A DNA stretch of 64,000 bases, taken from assembly GCA_021732025.1 (NCBI GenBank), contig JAKFVU010000082.1, positions 304,248 through 368,247 on the forward strand, read 5' to 3'. How positions within the stretch are numbered: position 1 is the first letter of the stretch; the number at the start of each line of letters is the position of its first letter. The notes under the pieces were generated by a model. That model was not told the DNA's origin. It did not search any database and was given only the letters and a program-made list of their open reading frames with translations. Both the position numbers and the translations under genes were made by a program. This DNA is from Candidatus Obscuribacterales bacterium (GTDB lineage: Bacteria > Cyanobacteriota > Vampirovibrionia > Obscuribacterales > Obscuribacteraceae). Positions 19,964 through 29,876 of the stretch are shown here, one piece after another.

Positions 19964-21769
19964 CTATCTAAAGTAGAGCCTCGCATAGACTCCACCTAGT
20001 TCAAGAAGTTCTGCGTGGGTACCACTTTCAACTATGCGACCATTCTCTAATACAAAAATTTTGTCAGCGTTGATAATTGTCGTAAGCCTGTGAGCCACTA
20101 CTAATGACGTGCGCCCGGCCATTAAGGGCACAAGAGCAGCTTGAATCAAGGCTTCATTCTCATTATCAAGGGCACTAGTGGCTTCATCGAGAATAAGTAT
20201 GCGTGGGTTCTTCAATAAGACGCGGGCGATGGCTAGCCTTTGTCTTTCTCCACCGCTAAGTTTATGGCCACGCTCACCAACTATAGTGTCGTATCCCTCA
20301 GGCATGGCTGCAATCACTTCATGAATATTAGCCGCTCGGCAGGCCTCTTCTATTTCTTCAGTGCTGGCATCAGCTTTGGCGTAACGCAAATTTGCAGCAA
20401 TAGTGTCGTGAAACAGATAAGTCTCTTGGGTGACAATGCCAATATTCTCTCTCAGTGAGTCTCGGGTAACCAATTTGCTATCCTGGCCATCTATTAAAAT
20501 GCGACCTTGATCTATTTCCCATAGTCGCGGCAACAGGTTAGTGATAGTGCTCTTGCCGGCACCAGATGGCCCAACAATGGCAACCATCTGACCTGGCTCA
20601 ATGACAAAGTTTAGGTCCTCTACACCGCCACGGCTGCCGCCACCCAGACCCGGATAAGAAAAGCTAACCTGTTCAAACTCGACTCGGCCAGCTCCCTCAC
20701 TGTGCAAAAGAGGAACAGCTTCTGGCGAATCTTTTTCTTCATTCATATCAAGATAGTCAAAAATTCTCTCAAAAACTGCTAGTGCACTAACAATCTGAAT
20801 TTGCACCCCAGCTAGGGCCGACACTGGTGTATACAATCGACTAATAAGCGCCACAAAACTGACCAAAACCCCAACTGTGACACCATGATAAATAGCAAGC
20901 CATCCGCCAGCCAGCCAAATGATTGCCGGGCCCACTGTGACCATGGCGGTGATGGCCATCATGAACCAGCGGCCGATCATGGCCACACTAATTTCTAGGG
21001 CCATCAGCTCGGTGGCTAAATTATAAAAGCGTTTGCGCTCATACTCTTCTTTGACAAACGATTTTACTAGCACCGTACCAGAAACCGACAGAGTCTCTTG
21101 GGTAGCGGCTTGTATTTGATCACGCTTTGTGCGGGTCTTCTTACGCACTTCATACATGCGTCGGCCAACGGGCCAAAGTGGTACCACCATCAATGGTACT
21201 ACCACAATTGAGATTAATGCCAGTTGGGCATTGAGGGCAAAGATTGCCACAAGAGTAGTGACGATTGTAATGATATTAGTGACAATAGAAACCATGGTGC
21301 CAGTGATCACGCCATCAACACTTTCTACGTCGCTACTAACACGGTTCATGATTTCGCCGGTTTTAGTGCTGGTAAAAAAGAGCAAGGGCATGCGGTGCAA
21401 ATGAGAAACCAGATCCGTGTGCAAGTCGCGCACGATACCTTCACCGACTTTAGAATTTAGATAGCCTTGATAAACTCCGACCAATCCCGCCAAAATTGCC
21501 GAAGCCACCATGGCCAATACCAATATGGCTAAGAAGGTGAAATCGCGGGCGGGTAGGGCTTTGTCAATAATTGCCAATGTTAGCAGTGGCGGCGCTAGAC
21601 CCAAGGTGGAAGAGACCAGAATGGCACCCACCACCATTAGCTCGAGCTTCCAATAAGGTGCAAATAGTGCGGCTATACGGCGCCAAGCCACCTTGCCCTT
21701 GAGCTTGGCTTTGTCAGGGTTGAACATATTGGACCACATTAAGTGGACTGGCGGGCCACCACTGAACAA
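19964..21769 (-). CDS. ABC exporter, fused permease-ATPase (MsbA/multidrug type)
   Basis: 601 residues. The start is TTG 21769, preceded by GAGG with 7-nt spacing; an ATG ten codons in lacks a ribosome-binding site. Six transmembrane segments fill about residues 40-330. The nucleotide-binding domain has Walker A GPSGAGKST, Q-loop VTQETYLF, signature LSGGERQRLAIAR, Walker B ILILDEATSALD and the H-loop VVAHRL. Half-transporters of this type dimerise to export lipids, drugs or peptides; the substrate cannot be read from sequence. The divergent permease gene starts 139 bp away. Confidence 0.93.
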   Translation of the reverse strand: MFSGGPPVHLMWSNMFNPDKAKLKGKVAWRRIAALFAPYWKLELMVVGAILVSSTLGLAPPLLTLAIIDKALPARDFTFLAILVLAMVASAILAGLVGVYQGYLNSKVGEGIVRDLHTDLVSHLHRMPLLFFTSTKTGEIMNRVSSDVESVDGVITGTMVSIVTNIITIVTTLVAIFALNAQLALISIVVVPLMVVPLWPVGRRMYEVRKKTRTKRDQIQAATQETLSVSGTVLVKSFVKEEYERKRFYNLATELMALEISVAMIGRWFMMAITAMVTVGPAIIWLAGGWLAIYHGVTVGVLVSFVALISRLYTPVSALAGVQIQIVSALAVFERIFDYLDMNEEKDSPEAVPLLHSEGAGRVEFEQVSFSYPGLGGGSRGGVEDLNFVIEPGQMVAIVGPSGAGKSTITNLLPRLWEIDQGRILIDGQDSKLVTRDSLRENIGIVTQETYLFHDTIAANLRYAKADASTEEIEEACRAANIHEVIAAMPEGYDTIVGERGHKLSGGERQRLAIARVLLKNPRILILDEATSALDNENEALIQAALVPLMAGRTSLVVAHRLTTIINADKIFVLENGRIVESGTHAELLELGGVYARLYFR

Positions 21770-21908
21770 TTTGAATCCTCATAGCCACGAATAATCTATT
21801 CAGTCAGTCTAGTCGCTTGGCATCAAAAGTCTCCCTTTTTCATGAGCAGCGCAGAACATCAAGATATACTCAAGAAACTATAAAGACTCTGAAAAAGAGA
21901 TACGAGAA

Positions 21909-23858
21909 GTGAGAGACAAGAAAAACCCGTTTCGCGATTGGCTACTGGCAGATCTTAAGCCAGCCAAGCATAGCCCACAGTCGCACCACGAAACTCACCC
22001 ACAACCAGAGCAAGCCCACCATCAAGACCATTGGTGGAAGGTTATGTGTCTCACTGGGGTTGATTATTTCTCGACATTGGGATACCAACCCGGTATTGCC
22101 TTCCTCGCCGCCGGAATTCTCTCGCCTGTAGCCACTTTAGTATTAGTTATCGTCACTTTATTTGGCGCTCTGCCTGCTTATTGCTTCGTAGCTGAACGCA
22201 GTCCTAATGGCCAGGGTTCAGTGGCGATGTTAGAAGGATTGCTGCCTGGCTGGCGAGGCAAGACCATAGTTTTGCTTCTGCTTGGCTTTGCCGCTACTGG
22301 CTTCATTATTACGATTACACTTTCAGCAGCTGATGCTACCGCACATATTCTTGAAAACCCAATGATCCCGGTAGCCTGGCACAATCACAATCGCGTGCTG
22401 GTCACTTTAATTTTGCTCACTAGTCTTGGGGCCGTTTTTCTTAAGGGCTTCAAAGAAGCAATCGGCATCTCTGTCTATATAGTAGGCATTTACTTACTGC
22501 TCACTAATATCATTGTCGGTTGGGGGCTCTGGCAGCTAACTCTGCACCCGCATTTGACCCACGATTGGCTGCACAAACTAACAACAAATTTCGGCTCTAT
22601 TTTTTCTATGCTGTCGGCTGCCTGCCTGCTCTTTCCAAACTTAGCTTTGGGCCTCTCCGGGTTTGAGACCGGAGTAGCGGTAATGCCAATGGTTCGAGGG
22701 GATGCCACTGACAGCCCGGAAAATCAAGCTGGCCGAATCCGCAATGCCAAATACTTGCTTACAACTGCTGCTCTAATCATGAGCTACTTTTTGGTGGCAT
22801 CAAGTATGGTTACTACTCTTTTGATACCAGCCGAGCTGTATCAAGAAGGTGGAGCCGCTAATGGCAGAGCCTTAGCCTATCTTGCCCATACACACCTGGG
22901 TGAAATATTTGGCTCAATCTATGACTTCAGCACCATTTTGATTTTGTGGTTTGCTGGAGCCTCTGCTATCGCTGGTCTGCTCAGCCTTGTGCCGCGTTAT
23001 TTACCACGCTATGGTATGGCACCAGATTGGGCCGCTGCAGTTAGGCCCTTAGTTATATTTTTCACTTTGATCTCTTACGCTGTCACCATAATTTTCAAAG
23101 CTGATGTAGACGCCCAAGCTGGCGCCTACGCCACCGGAGTACTAGTGCTGATTACTTCTGCTGCATTGGCATCAGCTATAACCTCGTGGCAGAAGGGCTC
23201 GCCCAAACGCTTTGTCTTTACGGCCATAAGCTTGGTCTTCATCTGGACCTCAATCGTCAACATGACTCAACGGCCAGAAGGTGTACGTATTGCCCTCTTC
23301 TTCGTCGTCAGCATACTAATTAGTTCTCTTGTTTCACGGGCCATGCGCTCAACTGAGTTGCGTGTAGAAGAGGTGAAGTTAGACAAGAAAGCCACTGAAT
23401 TTATTACAGCGGCAACTCTCGAACACTGGGGCGAAGTAAGACTATTAGCCAATCGTGCAGGCACTGGTTTTCTAAAAGAGAAAGAAGCCAGAGCACGAGC
23501 AATACACAGCATTCAAGAACGGGAAGGCAATTTCATCTTTTTAGAAGTTGAGCCAGAAGATGTTTCTGAATTTTCTGACACTGTTCTTGAAGTAACTGGC
23601 CACGACATAGACGGCCATCATGTACTGCGCTGTAAGAGTCTGGCTGTACCCAATGCCATTGCCGCGGTATTACTTCATGTGCGAGACAAAACCAAAAAAA
23701 TTCCCCACGTTTATTTCGGCTGGACCGAAGGCCACCCCATCATTTATACCTTCAAATATATTTTCTTTGGCGAAGGCGAAACGGCCACACTCACTCGCGA
23801 AATTATCAGGTCAACTGAAGCAAACGATTTCAAAAGACCGCTCGTTCATGTTGCCTAA
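21909..23858 (+). CDS. APC-superfamily permease with cytosolic C-terminal domain
   Basis: 649 residues from GTG 21909. The first ~45 residues are cytosolic and His-rich (about ten His between residues 20 and 41). Twelve or so membrane segments follow, opening with [18 protein letters not shown], a hallmark of a poorly characterised APC permease group related to amino-acid and potassium carriers. The C-terminal ~160 residues (from about 485) are soluble and contain [42 protein letters not shown] and FFGEGETA. The same domain is encoded separately by the next gene. Transport substrate is unknown. The two genes are 35 bp apart and likely form one operon. Confidence 0.85.
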   Translation: MRDKKNPFRDWLLADLKPAKHSPQSHHETHPQPEQAHHQDHWWKVMCLTGVDYFSTLGYQPGIAFLAAGILSPVATLVLVIVTLFGALPAYCFVAERSPNGQGSVAMLEGLLPGWRGKTIVLLLLGFAATGFIITITLSAADATAHILENPMIPVAWHNHNRVLVTLILLTSLGAVFLKGFKEAIGISVYIVGIYLLLTNIIVGWGLWQLTLHPHLTHDWLHKLTTNFGSIFSMLSAACLLFPNLALGLSGFETGVAVMPMVRGDATDSPENQAGRIRNAKYLLTTAALIMSYFLVASSMVTTLLIPAELYQEGGAANGRALAYLAHTHLGEIFGSIYDFSTILILWFAGASAIAGLLSLVPRYLPRYGMAPDWAAAVRPLVIFFTLISYAVTIIFKADVDAQAGAYATGVLVLITSAALASAITSWQKGSPKRFVFTAISLVFIWTSIVNMTQRPEGVRIALFFVVSILISSLVSRAMRSTELRVEEVKLDKKATEFITAATLEHWGEVRLLANRAGTGFLKEKEARARAIHSIQEREGNFIFLEVEPEDVSEFSDTVLEVTGHDIDGHHVLRCKSLAVPNAIAAVLLHVRDKTKKIPHVYFGWTEGHPIIYTFKYIFFGEGETATLTREIIRSTEANDFKRPLVHVA

Positions 23859-23893
23859 AATTATCGCTTGTGACAATTTACTAGGAGTGGAAA

Positions 23894-24595
23894 GTGTCTA
23901 GCAACAAGGCCAACGAAACCAAAATAAATTTGCTGCCAAGGCGACTGGCAATTACAGCTGGGCTAACTTTTGTATTAGTACTTTATGCCGGCGCTGGTTG
24001 GATTTTAAGTGGACTGGATGGCCTTACTATCGGTGCTCTAGCAGCACTTGCGGTGGTGATCATTGCCACAGTAGCCATTAGAACGAGAGAGCGCAAAATT
24101 ACAACCGTGGTGTTAGACCACAAGGCGCTAGAGTTTGTTCAAGAAATGTCTCAGGAGCATTTGGGAGTGGTGCGGCTACTGGCGCAAAAGTTCGGCAGCA
24201 AGAATTACGATAAGCTACAACAAGATGCGAGGCGCAAGCACAGCATTCAAAAAGAAGAAGGCAACTTCATTTTTATTGAAGTAGAACCGACCTCTGGCAA
24301 CAACGTCGATTCACTATTGGTCAGCGGTCATGAAGTTGAAAAATTTAAAGTATTGCGCTGCCAGTCACCAGCGGTAGCAGATGCCATTGCTGCCTTACTC
24401 TTGCATTTGCGCGATGAGAATAACAAAAGCAGTACAGTTCCGCATATATACATGTCATGGAGTGAGGTACATCCTCTTACATACGCAATCAAATACGCCC
24501 TCTTTGGCGAAGGTGAAACAGCTCCCCTAATTCGAGAACGGTTGCGTTTAAATGAACCGGAGCCTAGCAACAGACCGATTGTTCACGTCGCCTAA
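23894..24595 (+). CDS. Stand-alone membrane-anchored paralogue of the permease C-terminal domain
   Basis: 233 residues from GTG 23894, with AGGAG 6-7 nt upstream. Two hydrophobic segments (about residues 17-39 and 44-62) anchor a soluble domain homologous to the last ~160 residues of the preceding permease. Matching landmarks are HSIQKEEGNFIFIEVEP, FKVLRCQSPAVADAIAALLLHLRD, YMSWSEVHPLTYAIKYALFGEGETA and the identical ending RP(I/L)VHVA. It probably arose by partial duplication and could form heteromers with, or regulate, the permease. I do not recognise the domain by name. Confidence 0.8.
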   Translation: MSSNKANETKINLLPRRLAITAGLTFVLVLYAGAGWILSGLDGLTIGALAALAVVIIATVAIRTRERKITTVVLDHKALEFVQEMSQEHLGVVRLLAQKFGSKNYDKLQQDARRKHSIQKEEGNFIFIEVEPTSGNNVDSLLVSGHEVEKFKVLRCQSPAVADAIAALLLHLRDENNKSSTVPHIYMSWSEVHPLTYAIKYALFGEGETAPLIRERLRLNEPEPSNRPIVHVA

Positions 24596-24684
24596 GAGAT
24601 TTGCATACTCTAAGCACCATAGTTGCCAAGCGCGAGTTCTCAAGTACTCTTGTTAAAATTCGTTTTCTTTATATGGCGCTGATT

Positions 24685-24939
24685 TTATATAGAACGGTCA
24701 GTGTGACCAACCACATTTAACTCAGTCAAGCGCTTAAGGCCGCGCTCAGTATTGAGATCTAGAATGCGAAGAAGGGTGCCGCCGTCGCGGTAGCGGTGCA
24801 AGGTGACAGTGTCAGGCGCATTGCGATCAGCTGACAAGAAGCACCGCGGTCTGCCCGCTTTTACAGTGTCTTCGACTTCGACCATGAGGTGGTCGCTATT
24901 GCTTTGCTGTTGAAGTCTCGCTAGTTCCTGGATGTCCAC
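24685..24939 (-). CDS. Small conserved-looking protein, unknown function
   Basis: 84 residues from GTG 24939, which has AGGAG at 6-nt spacing, a strong argument that the gene is real. It is soluble and charged with no signal peptide. The centre (RCFLSADRNAPDTVTLHRYRDGG) followed by TLLRILDL looks like a small beta-sheet domain. No family recognised. It lies alone, convergent to the permease operon. Confidence 0.6.
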   Translation of the reverse strand: MDIQELARLQQQSNSDHLMVEVEDTVKAGRPRCFLSADRNAPDTVTLHRYRDGGTLLRILDLNTERGLKRLTELNVVGHTDRSI

Positions 24940-25081
24940 TTTTTGCTCCTGTTCAATTGACTCAATGGTTGCACATCTCTGTGAATTAGACCAGACAATA
25001 GTCAGATTGAAATGAATTTTGCTTGATCAAATTGTAAACTACCTCTTGGCATAATGAAGCCGCTTACGACTTTCTTGCCGC

Positions 25082-25087
25082 TATAAT
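25082..25087 (+). promoter_or_regulatory. Predicted -10 box for tRNA-Lys
   Basis: A perfect TATAAT 34 bp before the mature tRNA. No good -35 hexamer at the expected distance, so this is tentative. Confidence 0.35.
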
Positions 25088-25121
25088 CATATCTGTCGTC
25101 AAACAAAAGCGTCGAAAAAAC

Positions 25122-25196
25122 GCATGAGTAGCTCAGCGGTAGAGCACGCGCCTCTTAAGCGCTTGGTCGAGAGTTCGAATCTCTCCTCGTGCACCA
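25122..25196 (+). tRNA. tRNA-Lys(CTT)
   Basis: Complete cloverleaf: acceptor GCATGAG/CTCGTGC (one G-T pair), D-arm GCTC...GAGC, anticodon stem CGCGC/GCGCT around loop CTCTTAA (anticodon CTT), T-arm GAGAG-TTCGAAT-CTCTC, discriminator A. CCA is genomically encoded, unlike in the tRNA-Met at 10.3 kb. Confidence 0.96.
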
Positions 25197-25231
25197 TTTA
25201 ACCTAACTAAACCTAATAGCCCGCCGAGCGC

Positions 25232-26263
25232 TTATTCGCTGGCACCCTCTGGGGCATGCTCTTCAATGAAAGCAAGAGCTGTACCGAAAGCTTCATCGGC
25301 AACTTTTATATCTTCAAATGTATAGTGGTCGCCTTCAGGAAGACGGACAAACTTCTTGTCTTTGGTGGCAAGATTCTTGAAAACACTCTCCGAGCCGATA
25401 AGTTTAGACTCGCCATCTTTGTCGCCGTGCACGATTAGCACTGGCATCTCTTTAATGGTCTTAGCCATAGCTTTGGTCTTGTACATAAAGAATTGACAAG
25501 CAACCATCTCGCCCGAAGTGACGTCCATGCGCACCATGTCGTCTTCGCTCAAAGCTTCTTTAAGCTCTTGCTTTGGCGTAGCCACGTCCATAAGCTTTTC
25601 ACCTAAGCCGAAAGCATGTTTCGAACCAACAGCCATACCTACGCCTACATTCATGAAGTTGTTGACTGACTTAAAGTGATCGCCTCCAGGCGCAGCCGAA
25701 ATGATGCCGTTGACCAATGTCGGATATTTGCTCGCCGCTTGCAAAGCTAAAGCGCCACCCATGGCTTCTCCTAGAATGAATACTGGCACTCCTTGATGCA
25801 ACTTGCGAATTTCTTCACAAGACCCCTTTACGTCCGCTAAGGTCTTAGCCAAGTCCATTTTGCTGTCTTTCTTATCAATTTCGCGCCAACCACCAAAACC
25901 TCGAAGGTCTATGGCGTAGACAGAAATATTCTTGGCCGCTAGACGTGAGCCAAGGTCATCGAACACTCCACTATATAAACCTAGCTCATGCAAACAAAGC
26001 ACCACAGCCCTAGGCTTTTTAGCGGCCCAATAGAGAGCTGGTGGGTTTCCTGGCACTAGACCAACTTGGGTACCCTGCAGTTTTCTCTTCTTGCGCTTGC
26101 CTCCATCTGAATGCTTCTTCGAAAACGGCCAGAAGGCTTGCGCTGAAGGCGCGCAAGCAATACTTAGAGGAAGAGAGGCAGCAACAATGGCAAAACTAAG
26201 AACAGACGGCAGGAGCGCCAGCAGTGACACGTTCTTGAACCTGCAATTGTTGATGGTAGCCAT
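25232..26263 (-). CDS. Secreted alpha/beta hydrolase fold protein lacking the nucleophile serine (locus A)
   Basis: 343 residues from ATG 26263, with AGGAG at 6-nt spacing. Signal peptide in residues 1-45 (hydrophobic LLALLPSVLSFAIVAASLPL, cut after AQA). The fold is that of monoglyceride lipase/lysophospholipase-like hydrolases: CLHELGLYSG, YAIDLRGFGGW, nucleophile elbow ILGEAMGGA, VLIVHGDKDG with the acid Asp and EGDHYTFED with the His. The expected GxSxG serine is Ala167 (codon GCC at 25763-25765), and the usual oxyanion HG is HE. By family knowledge it should therefore not hydrolyse esters, although Asp and His remain. The paralogue at 44504 keeps GESMG. It lies 62 bp after the TPR-caspase gene, same strand, so probably one operon. 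A binding, scaffold or decoy role is inferred. Confidence 0.85.
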   Translation of the reverse strand: MATINNCRFKNVSLLALLPSVLSFAIVAASLPLSIACAPSAQAFWPFSKKHSDGGKRKKRKLQGTQVGLVPGNPPALYWAAKKPRAVVLCLHELGLYSGVFDDLGSRLAAKNISVYAIDLRGFGGWREIDKKDSKMDLAKTLADVKGSCEEIRKLHQGVPVFILGEAMGGALALQAASKYPTLVNGIISAAPGGDHFKSVNNFMNVGVGMAVGSKHAFGLGEKLMDVATPKQELKEALSEDDMVRMDVTSGEMVACQFFMYKTKAMAKTIKEMPVLIVHGDKDGESKLIGSESVFKNLATKDKKFVRLPEGDHYTFEDIKVADEAFGTALAFIEEHAPEGASE

Positions 26264-26325
26264 GATCTTCTCCTAAGGGTAGTTCTTATCTATTTGCTTA
26301 GCCAATACTTTACTTGATTGGTAGT

Positions 26326-28680
26326 TTATTTGGGTCTCAGGCTTCCTGTTACTTTACTAGTATCAGGCCCCGGTGACCGAGGATTGACAGGGACACAGCC
26401 CAATTTCGGCTCATTGGTACCTCCCAACACCGGCACCGCCACTGGTGCTTGAATCTGTGTGCGATCCCGCAGCACTTCATCTTCAACCCGCTCGCGCAAA
26501 TAAGTAAAGGCATCTTTCAAGGTAGTCTCTTTGCCATTAAGTGACAAACCTTCTATTAGGCGGCGGGTAAAGACACTATTTGAATAGCGCTTTGACTCCC
26601 AAGATATTTGATCAGCTTGACTGGCAGCGACAACAACTTGACCAGGTGGAGAGGCAAGAACATTTTCATCGATATTACGGATGCGGTAGAGCGCTTTTCC
26701 ACCCGAATTGCCAATCTCACTAGCGAGCTCTTGCTCGTGCTCATGCCCATGTTTAGAAACACTTTTGTGAGCACTTGCGGCAGCACCACTATGACAGACA
26801 TCAAGAAATACACAAATACGATCACTATGAACTAAGTCTTTCAGACCAGCAATAAGCCATTGCATCGGTATACCAGAAAACACAATATTTTGAGCATTAC
26901 CCTCGTAAGGCACGATAAAGTTGGTGCCACCGACCTGACTAGCAGCTTGAGTGCCGTGGCTTGAAATGTACACTACAGCCAAATCATCCGCTTTTACAAC
27001 CCGCTTCATCCACTTATCACCAAGCAGTGCCACTATGTTTGCTCGTGTTGCCTCATGATCTGTCAGAAGTTTGACATGATCAGCTTGGAAGCCCGCCTGA
27101 GTGATCAAAAAATTTCTAAAATCGACAGCGTCTTTTGCCGCAAATCGCAAATTGAGAGCAGAATCTTGAAAGCTACTAATACCAACTACCAATGCCCATT
27201 TGTCTTGTATTGGATTAGCGTAGACAGTAGCACTAGGAGTAGTTTTATTGGCTAGATTGCGCGCTTTCTCTTGCTCAAAAAACATTCCTTTTTGCATACT
27301 TTCGATGGCTCTAGCTCGTTCGATCACCGGTTTAGCATCGGCAATTTTGTCTTGGGCAATCAAAATTTTCCCTAACGATTCGAGATCGCGGGCTGTTAAT
27401 AAGCTGTCAGCTCCTGTGGCTTTTTGATCGTGTTCAAGTAAGAGCCGAGCATATTTTTCAGCCTCGCCAAGCTTGGTCGGCTGTGCTTGCAAGATATCGA
27501 CCAGTTCTCGCTCTATCAATGCCACATAATCATGTTCTTGACCTAGGGCCTTCTCTTCAATTTGCAATGCTCTCACTAACAAAGCCTCTGCTGCTGTGCC
27601 TTTGTCCGCAGCAACAAGGATATCGGCCAAGTTAATTAGGTTTTGAGCCACTAACGGATGATCAGAGCCCAAGCTATCCTGACGAATTTCTAAGCCTCTA
27701 CGAAGCAAGTCTTCGGCCTTGCTAAACTGCCCCATATTGCGATACAAGAATGCCAGATTATTCAGACAAGCAGCAGTCTCTAGATGCTTGTCACCTTTGA
27801 GCTTTGTGCAAATCTCGAGAGCTTCTTCATATGCGTGCTCTGAGGCGGAATATTTTCCTTGGCGCAGATAAAGTTGTCCAATGGTACTGAGATCAACCAC
27901 CACCGGCAGTGACTGACGACCTGAGTTGGCCAAGTCAATAGCAAGAGCCTGCTTCAAACTCTTTTCAGCGGCATGGTAGTTATCACAATCTAGATAGGCC
28001 TTAGCCAAAGTCGCTAATGTAGAACTAACACTAGGGTCGTTTCCTTTTGCCTCCTTGAGGCGAATGGCCAGCGCCTTATCGAGAAGGGCAACAGCTGCTA
28101 GTGGTTGATCGCTGTCAATTAAGACTTTAGCCCGCACGATTTGCGAAGAAGCCAACTCTGGACTTTCGCCCCATTGGCTTTCGACCAATTTCAGTGCTTG
28201 CTGCGAGATGTCATCAGCCTCGGCATTTTTACCTTGTCTCTGATAGAGCAGGGTAAGGTTATTTAAGTCGCGCACCAGGCTGCTGTCTTTGAGCGAATTG
28301 CTATCACTGTTACTACTTTGACGATGGGCAATGGCTCGCAGATAAAGCGGCTCTGCTTGGCTATATTTGCTTTGCATAAAATAGCAATCAGCCAAGCGCT
28401 CCAGGCTGGCAATGAGTGGGCCAAGTCCTGCGCCCTTTTCTCCTTTGAAACTCTTTTCTCTAATTTGCATTGCTTCTACTAAAAGCGGTTCGGCTTGAGC
28501 AAAGTTGCCAGCCTGTTGGGCTGCCATTGCTTCTTGGGTGAGCTGAAGGGCTCTTGCACTGCTGCCGCCTTTGACCGAGGCACTGGCTGCACTGGTGACG
28601 CTTAAAGTGCCACAAACCGGCAGAAATACCAGCAGTGGCAAAAGAAAGGCAGAGGTGGAGCGGAACAACTTAGCTTGCAT
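26326..28680 (-). CDS. Secreted TPR-caspase-like protease (locus A)
   Basis: 784 residues. Signal peptide at residues 1-34 (AFLLPLLVFLPVCG, then SAASA). About residues 40-480 are kinesin-light-chain-type TPRs (EHAYEEALEICTKLKGDKH, AEDLLRRGLEIRQDSLGSDHP). The C-terminal caspase fold (peptidase C14) starts at KWALVVGISSF. The catalytic dyad is intact: His575 in YISSHGT and Cys629 in FLDVCHSGA. The substrate-binding region includes VVVAASQADQISWE. Bacterial caspase-like proteases usually cut after Arg or acidic residues; specificity is not predictable here. Export separates it from cytoplasmic TPR-CHAT defence proteases. It is the first gene of a pair with the Ser-less hydrolase. Confidence 0.9.
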   Translation of the reverse strand: MQAKLFRSTSAFLLPLLVFLPVCGTLSVTSAASASVKGGSSARALQLTQEAMAAQQAGNFAQAEPLLVEAMQIREKSFKGEKGAGLGPLIASLERLADCYFMQSKYSQAEPLYLRAIAHRQSSNSDSNSLKDSSLVRDLNNLTLLYQRQGKNAEADDISQQALKLVESQWGESPELASSQIVRAKVLIDSDQPLAAVALLDKALAIRLKEAKGNDPSVSSTLATLAKAYLDCDNYHAAEKSLKQALAIDLANSGRQSLPVVVDLSTIGQLYLRQGKYSASEHAYEEALEICTKLKGDKHLETAACLNNLAFLYRNMGQFSKAEDLLRRGLEIRQDSLGSDHPLVAQNLINLADILVAADKGTAAEALLVRALQIEEKALGQEHDYVALIERELVDILQAQPTKLGEAEKYARLLLEHDQKATGADSLLTARDLESLGKILIAQDKIADAKPVIERARAIESMQKGMFFEQEKARNLANKTTPSATVYANPIQDKWALVVGISSFQDSALNLRFAAKDAVDFRNFLITQAGFQADHVKLLTDHEATRANIVALLGDKWMKRVVKADDLAVVYISSHGTQAASQVGGTNFIVPYEGNAQNIVFSGIPMQWLIAGLKDLVHSDRICVFLDVCHSGAAASAHKSVSKHGHEHEQELASEIGNSGGKALYRIRNIDENVLASPPGQVVVAASQADQISWESKRYSNSVFTRRLIEGLSLNGKETTLKDAFTYLRERVEDEVLRDRTQIQAPVAVPVLGGTNEPKLGCVPVNPRSPGPDTSKVTGSLRPK

Positions 28681-28800
28681 TTAGTACAGTCAGTTATTAG
28701 AGTATCTAGTTTTGCTTTATAAGCGCAATTCTATCGCGCAATCCTATTAATGTATTGACTATACGGGTTGGCACAATCAATTAGGAGGTATTATCGAGCA

Positions 28801-29874
28801 ATGATTAGCGCTCCCTACTCTCCGCCCCAAGCTAGTATTGATGTCCAAAAGTCTAGCGGCTACTTCGATCTAGTAAAAGCAATCAATTCAGTCTGCTATT
28901 TCTCTCTGATTTGGCTCACCTATAAGTTTGTCAGCCATCACCTCGATTGGCAGCTATCCGGCGGCTGTGTACTGGTCAGCGGCGCCTGGTTAATTCTCAC
29001 TCGAATCAAAGTTGACCATTTGTTGCAAACTTACTTTGACATTCTCTCCCGCCTTGAGCTGCAACTACCTGTGGTGCTGGGGCTAATCATGAGCACCTTG
29101 GCTCTGTTTGCCAAGGCTCTGCATCCAATTGTGCACGTACTGGCCTTGGCAGAAATTGCTTTTTGGATCTATATTTTTGCGCTCTATCGCCGCAACAAGG
29201 CGCGCTTTAAAAAACAAGGTTACGGCCCGGTCCCCCTCAACACATTGGTAAATCCTCCGGCAGAAATTTTGCAAGCCGGCGACCTGCTCCTCACCAGTGG
29301 CAACGTAGCAAAACGACTACACGAAAGTGTTGGGCATGCAGAAGTGGTGGTAGAAGATGGCGCAGGGAACAAGATGCTGCTGAGCTCATATATGGACAAA
29401 GGCTGCACACTTCATGCCCTGAGCGATCTAACAGGAGCGACCTATGAAGGTCACTATGTTGGCTTACATTTGCAAAAGCCTTGGTCAACTGACGACAAAG
29501 CCAAAGCGTTTGCTATAGCTCAAGAAATGGTGGCAAGCAACCGTAGATGGGCAGAAGAAGAAAATATAAGAGTACTAAAGCGTATCAATTTTTTTCACTT
29601 ACCAGATTGGTTGAACAGCAAACTAAAACATTTTTTTCATGCCAGTGGTTACGATTGGTTCGGCACTTTTATGGGCCGCATAGCTGCCGACCGCTGGACC
29701 TGTATAGGCGCAGCAGTTGAGCTATTCCGACGCATGAATGTACCTATCAACCGCTACGGCACGGGCCTGCTGGGCGTTGGCACGACCTTACTTGATCCAA
29801 TAATGCCGGTCCGTTTTCTTGCTGACCCAGCTCTAAAAATTATTACCAAAGACGAATACATACAACAAAGGTGA
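28801..29874 (+). CDS. Membrane protein with permuted papain-like (YiiX/NlpC-P60-type) domain
   Basis: 357 residues from ATG 28801; AGGAGG lies 12 nt upstream, and a TTG at 28768 is another candidate. Three or four hydrophobic segments fill residues 25-130. The soluble part begins ILQAGDLLLTSGN and continues GHAEVVVEDGAGN, then RWTCIGAAVELFRR near the end. This order (GDLL, then His, then a late Cys) is that of circularly permuted papain-like enzymes such as YiiX, whose members are amidases, peptidases or acyltransferases on lipids or peptidoglycan. His and Cys candidates are present, so it may be active. Divergent from the caspase locus (120 bp) and followed directly by the Cys-motif TPR gene. 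Confidence 0.65.
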   Translation: MISAPYSPPQASIDVQKSSGYFDLVKAINSVCYFSLIWLTYKFVSHHLDWQLSGGCVLVSGAWLILTRIKVDHLLQTYFDILSRLELQLPVVLGLIMSTLALFAKALHPIVHVLALAEIAFWIYIFALYRRNKARFKKQGYGPVPLNTLVNPPAEILQAGDLLLTSGNVAKRLHESVGHAEVVVEDGAGNKMLLSSYMDKGCTLHALSDLTGATYEGHYVGLHLQKPWSTDDKAKAFAIAQEMVASNRRWAEEENIRVLKRINFFHLPDWLNSKLKHFFHASGYDWFGTFMGRIAADRWTCIGAAVELFRRMNVPINRYGTGLLGVGTTLLDPIMPVRFLADPALKIITKDEYIQQR

Positions 29875-29876
29875 TT

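Noticed and set aside
26326..28680. TPR-caspase as a cytoplasmic abortive-infection or Craspase-like defence effector
   Set aside because: It has a clear Sec signal peptide, and no Cas, gasdermin or sensor genes are nearby, so an intracellular defence role is not supported.
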